From: Campanula takesimana
Lineage: Eukaryota; Streptophyta; Magnoliopsida; Asterales; Campanulaceae
Length of the DNA: 64,000 nucleotides
Direction: 5' to 3'
Assembly (NCBI GenBank): GCA_026119855.1
Contig: JAOWBW010001907.1
Coordinates: forward strand, 1-64,000
Shown: positions 30,801 through 43,500 of the stretch, piece by piece
Numbering within the stretch: the first letter of the stretch is position 1
Layout of the letters: every line of letters starts with the position of its first letter
The notes under the pieces: model-generated
The model's input: the letters and a program-made list of their open reading frames with translations, nothing else
Told to the model about the DNA's origin: nothing
Databases searched by the model: none
Made by a program: the position numbers and the translations under genes

Positions 30801-32677
30801 TAGTTTATTCTTTTTCCTTAGTTACCGTGCCCACTTCTTAGGTCTCAAGTGACGTGGGACGGAGGGAGTATATGATAAAAAGAGAGACATAAATTAGCTC
30901 AACTGCTTGAGCAACAATTTTTTCTCCTCATACTCGTTCAAACCTATGACTTAAATACTATACATGTGCACCAACGCAGAAATGGAAAAATACCGATTCC
31001 AACCTTAGTACATTCCTGAAACAAGAGTAAATGCTTCAGCATCTGGAGATGAACAGCTTTTCACATATTGAACTGTAAGCAATGCTTGCATGTGCATAAT
31101 CATCCACAAGAATGAGTTAAGAGGAATATGTATTCTTTACTTAACTAACGAAATTTGGAATTTTCTTTTTAACAGTTTAAAACAATAAGTAATAGAGAAA
31201 AAATGTATAAATAAACCACATGGAGAAAGGAAAAATACAGTAGTAGGATGACATAACAATCAACAACGCATTATGTGCCATGTTAAGTAGTCTACTCGTC
31301 TAAAAGCTTTAACTATTCAAGACAAAATCCAACAAAAAATATACTCCCTCCGTTCATTTGAAATTGCAAAATTGTCATTTTAGGTGTCCCACTTAAAATT
31401 GCAATAGCCTAAAATAGAATTTTAGTAATATTTTCTAACTAATGGGACCCACTTGTCATACTCACATCAACTAACCCACTTAATATTCCCTACCCCACAA
31501 ATAATCTCTACCCCACTGTCCATACTCATAGCTCATTATTATTATTATATATTTCTTCTTAATTCTCATGCACGATGTTCTTATTTTTTGCGATATGAGC
31601 CGTGACGGAGGGAGTATATGATACTTTGGCAGCAATTATTAACACCGGAGCTATCTGAACATCTTAAATTGTTTATCAGCCTCGTATTCATAGAGACCAT
31701 ATTATAGACCTTTTTAAAGGTTTAAAAAAGAATTAACAACTTGACTCTACTTACCATGAAGAATATCATGAAGAGAACCATTTGAAGCATACTCATAGGC
31801 AAGGACTCGAAGACCACCATCTGTAGAATATCCTAACAGCTCAACAACATTATCATGTTTGAGCCTTGATACCATAGAAACCTGTAAGCAAAGACATAAA
31901 TAGTGTTGAGATAGACTTAATGAAGAACATGATCTATCTGTGCAAGGCATAAAAGTGTAACAGTGACCAACCTGAGCTAAAAATTCTTGGTCCGGTTGCT
32001 TACTGGAGTCTAACTTCTTAATAGCAGCAGCCTGCCCATTTTTCAAAACACCATGGTATACTCTACCATATGATCCCTCACCAATCAAAGATTTAGTACC
32101 GAAGTTATCTGTAATTTCTTTCAGTTCATCCACTTGAATTGCAGGAACAGCAATAGGCTGGATTGCTACAGCCTGTGTTTCCTTTGGTGCGGCCTCTGTG
32201 GCGCGATAACCAGCGCTATTACCTAACATGACAGTTTTTCTATTAGGTTTCACTATAGGAATTAGATGCATTAGAAGATGAACTAAATAGCAGTGAATGC
32301 TGCTATGTATAAAGCCATGACCTAGTAATATTAAGACCCACTAGATTAAATGGGCAGCATTCACCAACTCTTATTAAATAACAGCCAAAACTTGTTACTT
32401 AATTTTAACTTCTGACCAACAACAAATGCTTTCCCGACCACAAGCCGAACACCAACCCCGCAGGACGCATGTGCCCTCCCCAGATTGACACTTGAAGGTA
32501 AATTAGTTACAGGCTTTGGGTCTACTCCTCAATAATCTCAAGCATATTAATATTTATACTCAAGAGGTTTTGTGCGATGAACCAAATGAAATTACCTGCT
32601 GCATTATTTGCCATGAATGGCCCATTATCATACGTCTTTTGCATATCATCTTCACCACAACAGTTGAAACAGCTCAT
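27893..32677 (-). CDS. PTI1: PTI1-like protein kinase
   Basis: Seven coding exons, minus strand: 32677-32596, 32222-31972, 31881-31755, 30379-30106, 29077-28945, 28846-28760, 28024-27893. They make 1086 nt (361 residues plus TGA), the usual PTI1 size. The N-terminus [11 protein letters not shown] holds Cys residues suited to lipid anchoring. Kinase motifs: GEGSYG at 75-80, Lys 96 in [13 protein letters not shown] at 196-203, then ADFDLS (DFD in place of DFG, which is normal in this family), [15 protein letters not shown], and a C-terminus with [25 protein letters not shown]1-type kinases are membrane-associated relays phosphorylated by upstream kinases, first described with tomato Pto. Splice sites and phases are all regular. 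It is tail-to-tail with the RLK gene, separated only by the young copia element. Introns hold four MITEs. Confidence 0.92.
28460..28563. mobile_element. Short Stowaway-like MITE in PTI1 intron
   Basis: About 104 bp. The ends CTCCCTTTGTCCC and GGGACGGAGGGAG and the inner GAATGTCCAAAA / TTTTGGGCATTC pair as a near-perfect hairpin. Confidence 0.8.
29270..29511. mobile_element. Stowaway-like MITE in PTI1 intron
   Basis: The ends are CCCTCCGTCCGGAAAGATAG and the inverse, CTATCTTTTCGAGATGGAGGG. Long inner inverted repeats include AAGTGACCTTTGACCAAA. A short direct duplication (AATTTAAGAATTTCACTGGA) lies in the centre. Confidence 0.75.
30584..30871. mobile_element. Stowaway-like MITE in PTI1 intron 3
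   Basis: The ends are CTCCCTCCGTCCCACCTCAC and the inverse, GTGACGTGGGACGGAGGGAG. About 288 bp, CT-rich inside, no coding capacity. Confidence 0.8.
31340..31619. mobile_element. Stowaway-like MITE in PTI1 intron 3
   Basis: The ends are CTCCCTCCGTTCATTTG and the inverse, GTGACGGAGGGAG, in a TATA context. About 280 bp. Confidence 0.7.
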
Positions 32678-32689
32678 GATCGCTTTGCG
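32678..32689 (-). other. Second 5' UTR exon segment of PTI1
   Basis: Twelve bases between an acceptor (TTTTCAG, next to 32690) and the start codon at 32677. This implies a leader intron. Confidence 0.5.
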
Positions 32690-34783
32690 CTGAAAATATT
32701 ACTGAATAAGCAAAAATAAAGAAACAATTAAAAAACATCTTTTGAGCGGTCTGCTCATAATAGTTATACAGGAAGCGTGCAGAATTAATATGAACACAAA
32801 CGCCTCATGATTCAACCGAACTAGAAAAAACATCATTAACTTTGCAGTTCCAACCTACTCCAATTTTTTTTTTTTAAAAATTATATTATTATTTTACTTT
32901 ATTTTAGGGGAGGGGGTTGCGTGGATAGTTTTGTCTACTCCCTATTCTTCCTAAATTCTTCTCCTTACACTTATGAGTCATGAAAAAAATTGCATACATA
33001 ATGAATAGATGGTGTATGGATAACACATCAGTTTTAAGGTTGTCCATAAATTGTATTTATGTTGGTGTGTATTATATAGGCAACAAAGCAATGAAGTGTG
33101 AGTTTAAAAAGTTATCCATAACTTGTTGCTGTTGATACTTATATTGGAGAGTCAGACAAAGAGGGGGAATCGCGAAAGAAACATCCAGTTGAAATCCAAC
33201 AACACATACATGCACCTTCTCTAGGTTGTAACATTAAGTCTTGATTTGGTCACAATGTTATTGATGTCAAAATGCAAGATGAAAATATAATTATAATAAA
33301 ATAATAAAAAATAAAATAAAATAAAGGATAGCAAAACTTGCATAAAACTTCACTTTATCGTCAGAGGAAGATATAGATGAAATATCACATTTACATGCTA
33401 CATCTTATATTTAAAGTGTTTCGAGTTTTTCTATTGCTAGTCATAAACAACGGAATGCATCAAGGGCATGAAGTGGAGTTAATGAACTCATTACACAGGC
33501 AAAAAAGTTAATTTGATACTTGAACTTGATATTTGTCCACAAAATATAGTCGCATCGCACCACGAAAGAAGTGATGAGGCTAGATTACTATGGTTATGTC
33601 TAAAACTGGGTATACTCTTCCCAGGGCAATGATAAATAGTGATAAAATGTATGAAAAATGCTATTTTAGTTATAGACCAGTAACTCACCGCCAAAAATAC
33701 ATCGTAAGTAGACCGTTATGTAATAAATTCATTTTTGTATAAATAGTGTAAATTTTTAGCCTGAAACAATAAGAACCATTATTCAAGAGCCCTTCATCAG
33801 CTCCCACTGACCAAATGTGACCATATTTAACATATCTCCTTTCACGTCTTCACATCCTTCACAGGACTACACTTAAAGTCCCAGTACAAAAACAAGGAAG
33901 CTATTAGTCATTGTTCACACAACGTTTCTACGTAAAAACCAGATGGCAGGTTCATATTGTCAAGTGTCAACACCTTCTGTTCAAATTTCTTTTATAATGC
34001 AGCAACTTAACATAGTTGAAAGATTCAGCCCTGGCAATGTACGACGCAACACGTGATTATGATTTGTTCAAAAGGAGCCACTAACAGAGAACAATTTCCA
34101 AATCCTCTCCTCGTTTACTTTGCTATAAACATAATGTAAAGTAACTAAATTACATTTTGATAATCCTTTTCATGTGTTGTCAACTTCAACTCTGGAATTT
34201 TTAGTTGGTTTTAATAGTTGTTCTAACAGATTAAGTAATAAACATATCACTAAGACTGAATATTCCTTAAATGCATCTTGAGCACTTGAGTGTTTAGGCC
34301 ATTTAGTCTTACAAAAGCGGAAACATACAAAATCCAGCAAGCCTTTGCTTATACTTTGATAAAGCTGTTTGCAAACAGCAGTCCAGTAGTAAGAATCTTG
34401 TTATTGGGTAAAACCTTGAAAAAAACAGATTGAATTAACAATATTGGTCCTGTATCTCAAGACAAACATGATATAATTACCATAAACAACACATGAACAA
34501 GCTCACAAATAGTGTGGGACAGAATTAAACACCGAATTGCTAGGAATGATGAATCAACTTGAAAATCCACATTGAAACAAGAGCAGATCAACACATATTA
34601 GTCAAACATGTCCAACTCCTCATACTCGAATCCCATCCTACCACATACTAAACAAAACAAAACGACAAGCAAACTGCTTCAATTGAACTGATCAAAACCG
34701 CAAAAATAATAAGAAGAAACAGAATCGCAAATTAGAAAAGACTAGGGCTAGAAATTTAGGGGGAAACAACAACTCCAACTCAC
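32690..34783 (-). other. Leader intron of PTI1, about 2.1 kb
   Basis: Bounded by a donor (CCG|GTGAGT at 34784/34783) and an acceptor next to 32690. It contains AT-rich DNA and poly-A/T runs with no coding segment recognised. Large leader introns often affect expression; that is inference here. Confidence 0.45.
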
Positions 34784-34915
34784 CGGCGGATGATGAATGA
34801 GTAAACTGAGATTGGTTTGCTGGAAGAAAGTCAGTCAAAAGACAGTATTCCTAACGCTTTCGCCGTTGTTTGTAAGCAACGATCTGGAGAGAGGGCTTAT
34901 TCTACACACAAGGGC
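34784..34915 (-). other. Non-coding first exon of PTI1
   Basis: Reading leftward, transcript-like DNA with CT-rich leader sequence ends at a consensus donor GTGAGT. The transcription start is not fixed by sequence; 34915 is approximate. Confidence 0.45.
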
Positions 34916-35718
34916 GTAGGTTAGCAGACAGCATGCAAATGGCGAGAGTAGTGTTGATTAGTTGGTTTGTCCCCGTCTTCCTTGACTTGTGTAGTTTACT
35001 ACTCCTATCCTATCCCTACTAGATGTAGAGAGAGAGAGGAATGGATTGATATATTTACCTTATAATTTATTTGAAGCATTTGTTGTGTTGTGAGTGTGAT
35101 AGTTGGGTTGGAGAGAAAAAGTTGGGAGAGAAGAGTTAGTGGATAATTGTTGTCAGTATGACCCCACTTTTCTATTTATGGAAGTTGAGACGCCCAAAAT
35201 GATTTTTTTTTTATCCTTAAGATTAAGATGAGACGGAGGGAGTATTTTTCTCCCTTTAATGTACTGTATTACTTATTCATCTCATTTTGTACAAGTGTGG
35301 TTTCATTTCTTTTATTTCACCATTCAAACTCACATTTCCTCAATTACTTCATACTAGTATACAATCCTTGGTAATTATAAATATGTAAAGTATTTTTTTT
35401 GTAAAATATTATTCGGATGGATATATAATATAAAGTAATTATTTTTAATGGATCAATTAATAATTTATAAATACATGGAGGACTTTTGTAAAAGTTAAGA
35501 AATGATAAACTTACCTCCCACCTCTCACAAATCAAAAGCAATCCTTGTTCATTGAACGATAAGTGTTTTATCCATAAAATTCAGTCTTCCCATATCCAAA
35601 CATTTGTTTCTTGATTATCTTCAACATACTTAACTTTGAAAATAATAACACCATATAGAAAATTATACTGCAATCAAGGAAAAAGAAAAAAAAAATGCAA
35701 TATCATATTCACGACAAT
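34916..35718. other. Promoter side of PTI1 and MITE remnant
   Basis: No gene was seen. GAGACGGAGGGAG at about 35229-35242 is the right end of a Stowaway-like MITE whose left end I could not place with confidence. The rest is AT-rich. Confidence 0.4.
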
Positions 35719-36242
35719 GTGAAAAACTGGGAAAAACGTGTTTTTCCTTAAGATTGCGTAAAACGTGTTTTTAAGTTTAGCGCGGTGACATTTTTGTAAC
35801 TAATGGGAAGTTGCTTAGTCCTGATCGGAACTGCCAGTGATAATGTAAAAAAGTGTCAGCATATGTAAACTGACACTTATTAACACTACCACTGGCAGTT
35901 TTTAATAAATGCCAGAATCATTGTAAAAAAAATACCAGTGTAATGGCTGACACTTTTAAATACTACCACTGACACTTAAAAAAAAATGACAGTATCAATA
36001 TAAAAAAGTGACAGTGTACTCACTGGCGCTTTTTAACATAACCACTGGCACTTAAAAAAAGTGTCAGTTTCATGTTTTACAAACGCTAGTTTGAAATCAC
36101 TGGCATTTTGTAATACTAACACTGGGGCTTTATTATGGTTGCCAGTATTTACGAAAATGCCACCGCCTGATGCAAAGAAAAATGGCCAGCGTTCTTTGAA
36201 AAACACGTTTTTCTTTTGCTTAAGGAAAAAGCCGTTTTTCAC
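35719..36242. mobile_element. TIR element packed with CACTGGCA/TGACACT repeats
   Basis: The ends GTGAAAAAC...TTTTTCCTTAAG and the inverse form TIRs of about 35 bp that also share ACGTGTTTTTC. Between them about 15 short motifs of the CACTGGCA / TGCCAGTG / TGACACTT / AAGTGTCA type occur in both orientations at intervals of about 20-40 bp. Subterminal repeat arrays of this kind are known from CACTA and hAT elements as transposase sites. No coding capacity and no clear target duplication. The family was not identified. Confidence 0.6.
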
Positions 36243-37132
36243 GGACTCACTCCATGACAATAGTGATAATTAATTAATACAAACATAATGACAAAACTAT
36301 ATTATATAAAAGTAGATTTAAGAGAAAAAAATCAAAGAAAACTCATCAAAAAGCTTGTTTTCTCAATTTGACAATCAACCGAAATGCTACTGTTCAATGA
36401 AAGTAAATTTGAGTGTGTTTCATACCCACTATAGGTAGTCATAGTGGGATCCTCAATTAACATGTCGGACTCCATAGCTTCCATGGTCGTCGATAATGTT
36501 TTCTTCCTCGTCCAAATTTATCCAAGAAAATTCTTCTCAAACCTACTTTTAAAAAAAATACAATTTTAACTGAGAATATAAACATAAAAAAAAACATAGC
36601 ATAGAAAAATGTATTAAGAAATCTGAAAATGCAAATTTTAATAAAAAAAAACAATAAACAAATGTAATCAAAATTGATAAAAAATAATAAATTTAATCAA
36701 ACAAAATATGAAAGTGATAAATAAAAATTAAGACTAAAATTAAAGTCAATATGAAATCAAAAAACATAAATAAAACAAAAGAGAAAGTAAAAATAAATAA
36801 CAAAAATAAATTTAACCCGAGAGAGAACACAGTGAAAAAAGAAAATAAGGTTTGAATTTCTAATATGTATCAAACTGCGAATTAAGAAAAAAAGAAAAGA
36901 AAAAACAAAAGAAATGTAAATGTAAATTAGATAGAACTACAAATTTCAAATTTAAATTTAAATTAAAATAAAAATAAAAAAAGAAATAAAAAATGAAGTA
37001 TGATATATGGAAGATAATTAACAATGTTATTTAGATGGAGTGATAAACAATGGTAAATAAGCTAAAATAATCATGTCTTCCAACCCACTTGAGAGAAAAC
37101 ACAATTGTGAAAAAAAAAATTGAGATGCAGTG
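36243..37132. other. AT-rich intergenic stretch
   Basis: Long A-rich runs with many AAAATAAA and TAAAT blocks. No gene, intact element or splice structure was seen. Confidence 0.5.

Positions 37133-37179
<47 letters not shown>
37133..37179 (+). repeat. (GA)n microsatellite
   Basis: A near-perfect AG run of about 45 bp followed by an A run. Confidence 0.95.
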
Positions 37180-37183
<4 letters not shown>

Positions 37184-37265
37184 AAATGTATAAAATTTGA
37201 TAATAGTGGTTAGTTTACTAAAGATTTTTTGTGTGACTTTCTAACTGCTAAGTCTATAATGCTTA

Positions 37266-37556
37266 GAGCATCCACAATGAGAGCCTTTTGGGAGCTTTTT
37301 ATTTTGGTGAAAGAGCTTTTTCAATTTTTTTACCATTATAAAAATAAAATGAAAGAGCTCTTTAGTAAAGAGCAACTTTTTCTAGAAAGAGCTCTTTACA
37401 TGAGCATTTTCATTACTTTTCCCCAACTATCCATGTTAAGTAATTAAATTTAAAAAGTTTTACCATTGTGGAAGAAGTTTTGAACTTCTTATTTCTTGAC
37501 TTGACATATATGGACAATAAAAAAGCAACTTTAAAGAGCTACCATTGTGGATGCTC
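37266..37556. mobile_element. Tourist-like (PIF/Harbinger) MITE
   Basis: TIRs GAGCATCCACAATG and the inverse, CATTGTGGATGCTC, are flanked by a TTA duplication (37263-37265 and 37557-37559). 291 bp. Inner AAGAGCTCTTT palindromes. No coding capacity. The TTA duplication is diagnostic of the PIF/Harbinger group. Confidence 0.85.
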
Positions 37557-38273
37557 TTATTAAACATCTTCTTGCCTCTTGAAGTACTAAAATATTTAGT
37601 TTCATGCATGTTAGCTAAAGTTATTTATCTATTATCAGAACTCTATGTATTTCCAATAGATATTTAATTTGACTTGCAAAAGTCTTTGTAAATGCATTCT
37701 CAAGCAAATCTCTTTATATCACATCATAAAATAATGCATTTTATTATATGAAAAAATTAAGTTAAGATGATCAATGTATAAAGAGTCGAACAGTTTGATA
37801 ATTATCCATCACTTTATTAACGTTTTTAAACGCTATGCCTACCAAGTCTATACTTCTAATATATATATATATATATAAGAGTATATGTAAGGTATACCAT
37901 ATTCTTCATGAATCATTGAGTTCTTTACATTAGTTTCTTTTCAACTATAATTCTTAGATATATTTAGTTTCATACCTATTATCAGTACCCATACCTCATA
38001 ATTAAGAATATAACATATTATTTGTGTCTAGTTAGCAAGAACCCAAAAGATTTTGCTCTTAATGCCATGAATCTGACGTCGCAAGTTTAGGAGCAAGATT
38101 AACCCAAAATTTGATGAGTTGTCATGTCCAAAATCATTTTCGCCTACTTTAATATACAATAGTACTATAGATTTCTACTCTCCCAACAAATTCATTTATG
38201 TTGTTTTCGAAAACACAAATTCATTTATGTTTTCTAATCTTCATCGGGACTCTTTTGGGAAATTTAGATGATA
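37557..38273. other. Intergenic, AT-rich
   Basis: No gene was seen. A (TA)n run of about 20 bp lies at 37858-37877, and a short local duplication of AAATTCATTTATGTT occurs near 38188-38230. Confidence 0.5.
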
Positions 38274-38533
38274 TACTCCCTTTGTCCCGAAAAATAGTTT
38301 CATTTTGACTTTTTATAGTCAACAAAAATTAACTTTGACCAAATATTACTGTCAATTTAATGGTTACAATAAAATTATAAATCTAGTTATTATAAATCAC
38401 TTAATGATTTATTAATTACAATTTTTAGAATTTCACTAGAATGATTAGATTGTCACCAATAGTTAGTCAACGTTCATTTTTGTTGACCATAAAAAGTCAA
38501 AATAAGACTATCTTTCTGGGACAGCGGGAGTAT
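38274..38533. mobile_element. Stowaway-like MITE
   Basis: The ends are CTCCCTTTGTCCCGAAAAATAG and the inverse CTATCTTTCTGGGACAGCGGGAG, with GACTTTTTATAGTCAAC as inner inverted repeat. Same family as 29270-29511 by its inner TTGACCAAAT blocks. Confidence 0.75.
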
Positions 38534-38536
38534 ATC

Positions 38537-38724
38537 GTACTCCCTCCATCCCAAAATGATCTTCTCATTAGTTATTTCTCATTATCCCAAAAAGTTATTC
38601 TCATTTCTACAATTTGGGCTAAAAAAGTGCATAAACACAACATGACTAGTGAAACAAGTGTTCATGTTCTTAAAAAAAAATTGAATAGTCAAACACAAAA
38701 ATCTTTTTGGAAAGGAGGGAGTAT
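38537..38724. mobile_element. Second MITE, abutting the previous one
   Basis: The ends are CTCCCTCCATCCCAAAATGA and the inverse, TTTTTGGAAAGGAGGGAG. TATATCG follows both this and the preceding MITE. Confidence 0.65.
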
Positions 38725-39139
38725 ATCGTTAACTGTTTAAAGTTTTATGTAGATGGGGCATAAGTGATATCTGATTATTTTAGCATGCAAAGCTTTTTAA
38801 AGGCTTTCATAGAACATTTGTTTGATGGGTAGACATCACAGTTAAATATAAAATCACAAAAAAAATTAATAAAAATTGGCTTACAAAATGAGATGTCGTA
38901 ACTTTCATTGGTGCTTTTAATCAGTGGCGTATCAAAAATTTTTAGTGAGGGGGGTCAAGTTTTTGGACAAACAAAAATATTATAATTAAATAATCCACTA
39001 TTGAATAAGCTAAAAATCAAGGAAAACTTACAAAGCCATTTTTTACATTCTCTATCATATTTTGATGATAATAAAAAGAGGATGTACACATCATAATATA
39101 TTCACTTACAATTTTCACAATATTCTCATTTCTATAAAG

Positions 39140-40586
39140 TGTTGGAACAATTCTTTATATCCCTGAATGCCACGCTCATTTTTAGAATAAGAATGAGGAA
39201 GAAGATGAAGGCGGAAGCGAAATAATACCTGTTGAATCCATTACAGATGTTGTAGGGAGAATAAGAAGAAGAAGAAGAAGAATTAAGGGGACGGGGTTCT
39301 TCTAAATGATTGTGCCTTTTCTCTCTAATGTCTCTAGCAATATGAAGATTATTTAGGAGAGAAAATAAAATGAATGGAGTGATTTCTAGGGTTGATGGAG
39401 AACCCTTTATATAGAAAACCAAAAGGCACCTCATTTAGGGACTACACCCTTTCAACCTTTAATGATGTTAAATTACCACTTTGCCCATCAAAAATAAGTA
39501 ATATTACATCCAGGAATTCTACACATTATTTTAATTCACTACACTTTATATTAACATTATAGGTATGATTTCATGTATGGAATTACTAAATGACTTGTGT
39601 TGCAAGTAGGGATGGCAACGGGTCGGATACGGTCCGGATATAGCAAAACCCGTATCCGACCCGAGACCACCTAGACCGTATCCGAACCCGTCCGTAACCG
39701 GATATGGATGAATCCGTATCCGTCCGTATCCGCCCACTATTTTACTAATGCAAGCCCCAACTAAGCGAATAATGCAAGCCCCAACTAAAATTGGGAAACC
39801 ATCACACATACATAACTGAAGAAATTATCAAGAGCAACTGAATTTGAAAAAGCTAAGGAACAACACTGAGATCGATAGATCGATTACCTGGGATTTAAGG
39901 AACGTTCGTCAGAGAAGGTCGGAATGAAACTTCCGGATTCGCAAAATAACGAATGTCGGATTCGCATGAATGTGAAATCCAAATCAAAATCAAAATTAAA
40001 TCGAAATCAAAATCAAAATCAAATCGAAATCAAAATCAAAATCGGGATTAGAAAATGAGAATCGAAACAAAAGAGATCATCACCTGAATGAGAATCGAAA
40101 CGTTCGTCGGGGAAGTTCGGTCGTCTCTTCAATCGTCGGCGTCGACGTCGGCCTCTCTCTCTTAGTCTTAACGGCGTCACCTCCGTAGTGATGGACGGAG
40201 CTGGATCTTCGCGTCGCCTGGTGGCTGAGGTCGGCATCGGCGTCGCCCTATCTCTCTCATAGTCTTGACGGCGGGTTTGAAAGAAAACCCTACTGATTCT
40301 ACCTCTCTCACCTCACACTCACACACAGACACATACACGGTGTATATACAAATACAAGGGTGGGGTTGTAATTATAATTTAACATAAGGGTAAAATAGTA
40401 AATAGCCATCCCCGGATTTAATACGGGTCGGATACGGGCGGATCTCGGACAGATACCGAACCCGTATCCGAACCCGCCGGATTTTTAAAATGTATTACCA
40501 AACCCACCCATCCGCGGTCGGATTGTCTCGGATACGGATCGGATTCGGTAAAATTGCCATCCCTAGTTGCAAGCCATGTCCCAACA
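39140..40586 (-). repeat. 3' LTR of element A with hAT insertion
   Basis: LTR halves 39140-39606 and 40574-40586, plus one copy of the target duplication. Starts TGTTGGAAC and ends CCCAACA. Confidence 0.92.
39607..40565. mobile_element. hAT element inside the 3' LTR of element A
   Basis: 959 bp with 12-bp perfect TIRs (TAGGGATGGCAA and inverse) and an 8-bp duplication GTTGCAAG (39599-39606, 40566-40573). The sister LTR has a single ATTGCAAG at the matching place, which serves as the empty site. Subterminal GGATACGG/CCGTATCC repeats occur at both ends. The Arg-rich open stretch inside (40019-40237, minus) does not look like a transposase, so it is non-autonomous. Confidence 0.93.
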
Positions 40587-43500
40587 ATCTCCCACTTGGG
40601 TTGCAAAACAAAGTCCTTCCTTTAAATCATAAATATAACATAAATGACAACCCTAATGTGCGCACTTTATTGTCATTTATAACAATCTCGTCCATTAGCC
40701 ATACAAGTATAGGACTAAAGGGGCAGTCGTTGTAATTGATTCGCAACTAAACCCACAATAATCACGTATACAAATCCAACTAAATGACATAGATCAAAAG
40801 TATAGATGTGTAGCATGAAATCATAATGAATATATACATATTCTTCCAACTAGTCCAACTTAACCAAATGAGATAAAAAATAATAGAACAATTAATGAAG
40901 TACAACACAAAACTCCCACTAACTTAAATGTTATCAAATTGTTACACCCATATGAGCAACATGCTCGTGAAACACTAGAGATGATAACGTTTCATAAATG
41001 GATCCGTTAAATTATGGAGTTTGTTCTAATAAGTTGTATTTCTCTGTTCATTTTGTACTATTTTCTTTATAACAAGATACTTAATGTCTAAATCCATAAA
41101 CCTTTTGTTAGAGTACGGAACTGCTACCTGATAGTCATATCTTAATTGGTCTTTCGACACTTGTTTTGACAAATCACAGTCCATTAAAACTTATGTAGCC
41201 ATGTAATTTTAACAAATATCGGAATACCAAATGATCTCAAGATTATCCGATTAAAAATAGGCATGTAGATCTTTGTGTTTTGTAAATACTATATCATTCT
41301 TTTAGCTACTACTTAATGTTCTTTCTGGATTGCTTTGGTATTGATCAAGCATCCCAACATTGAATGCAAGACTTACGCATTTATTAAGGTTTCTTACTGC
41401 TGATGCAAAGAGGGATATTTTCTATAAACTTGGATTCATAATTAACTTTAGGACACTGTTTGAGACTAAGTATGTCTCCTTTAAAATTAGGGGTGTCAAG
41501 TGGTTTATAGTTTTGCATGCTATACCTTTTGTAATACCTTTTCTATATAGGCCTTTTGTGATAATCCCAAAATACTCCGTGAATACTCACAGTGAACTTT
41601 GATTCCTAATACAAAAGGATGCCTCACCAAGAATTTTCATTCCAAAGAAATTTCTTAGTTTCCTTATTAAGGTTTAAAACATTACTAGCAAGCAAATATT
41701 ACCCACATATAAGACCAAAATTATAATTTTTACTCCCACTGAACTTATGGTATACACAATATTTATCAAGATTCATTTCAAACCAAATGAAAGAATAGCT
41801 TGATTAAATTCTAAATACCATTAATGAGAAGTTTGCTTAAGTCATAAATGAATTTCTCCATATAGATAGTTTGCTTAATGTCTCCATTAAGAAAAGTTCT
41901 CTTAATATCCATTTGATGAAGCTTAAGACACAAATTGCTACTAGTGCCATAACGATTTTAAAAGCGTTTTTAGAAGATACCGGGAAATGTTTCTTTCTTG
42001 ATAATTAATGCCTTTCTTATGAGTTGAAAATTCTTTAGCAACTAGATGGGTCTTTATATATTTCAACATTACTTTTGTGAATCCTTTTAGGTCTTAGAGA
42101 CCCTTAGAGACCCATTTATAGGTTTCACATCTTTAGGTAATGTAAAAAGATCCCAAAAGTTGTTATCTTTCAAAGATTTCAACTCTTTATATATGGTATT
42201 AATCTACTTATGAGAATTAGGACTATTAATGGCTTTATGGTAGATGAATGGCTCATCTCCCACTAAACCTATGTGTCCTTAATTTCTCGGTAATATACAT
42301 CTCATAATTATCCGGTATTGCAATCCTTCTTACTCTATTGTATCTTTAAGGGCACCGGTTTTTACTAATTCTGAGGTTGTTGAATTTCCTTCTTATGATC
42401 AACATTTTCATGTTGTTCAATATTTATAGGGAAACCATATTTATTTTGAATTGTATGTTCTTCTTGAAAATCAAGTACAAAATTTGAAATCCAATTGGAA
42501 CTTATGGAAGAGGTGAAGAAATGGATGCCTCTTCTTTTCCAAATTCAAAATATTACACCTAATCTCCCACTAAATTTAACATCCTCAAAGAACCTAGCTT
42601 TTCTCGTTTCAAAATGTTCAAATTTTCGGGTTGTAAAATTTATATATCCCCTAGATCTTTCGGCTAACCTCATGAATAACTACTAACAATCTTATGTCTA
42701 ACTTGCCCTTAGTAGACTTATAAGGTCTACCCTTATGTTAGACAACCCCATAAATGAAGATGATTTAAGGACGTGTTCCTTATTCGTTCAAAAATCATAA
42801 AGGGTTTTTATTAGTATCTTAGAGGGAGCTTTAATGAGAATAAGGGCTGTGGTTTTAATGTATCGCCCATAATGAGTGAGTTAAAAGAAGCACAAAACAT
42901 GCTTATTACCATTTCCTTAAGGATTTTATCATGTCTCTTATGTACATCATTCATGCTAGGCGTACCCGGCTTAATGTAGATGGAGACAATCCCACACTCT
43001 TCAAAATAGCGAGTAAAAAGGACCTAGACGTTGTTCCCTTTAACAATCATTCCAACCATGATATGCTCTATCATGATTGGACCTAATGTTCTTAATAGTC
43101 TTTCAAAGTTGATTTCCAACTTTGACCTCATAAGACTTGAAAACGTCCATAACTTGAGTCTTTGCATGAAGTAATAAATGCATCCATATTGAGAGTAGTC
43201 ATTTATAAACGTAATAACTATTGTTGTCCTTTCCACGAAGGAATAATGAATGGCCCATAATGTTCATATGTATTAGTTTTAAAGACACTTGATACTCTCG
43301 AGAATACTATTCTTTTAGTGTTTGTAAATTTCCTTTAAGACATTTAATGCAAAAGTATTTTCCAAAATATCAAGTTTGTTTAAGATTTTCTTTAACATAA
43401 GCTTATCAATTTTCTTTTTGGAAATATGACTCAAATGCCTATGCCTTAATGAAAAATAAAATAAAATTTACTTGATAACTTTTGCTTTCTAGTTTTGGTT

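Noticed and set aside
30625..30852. 75-codon ORF in PTI1 intron
   Set aside because: It lies entirely in a MITE and is CT-rich low complexity.
35344..35541. 65-codon minus ORF
   Set aside because: AT-rich, no homology recognised, no splice or promoter context.
40019..40237. Arg-rich ORF inside the inner hAT element
   Set aside because: No transposase features; low-complexity frame in a non-autonomous element.
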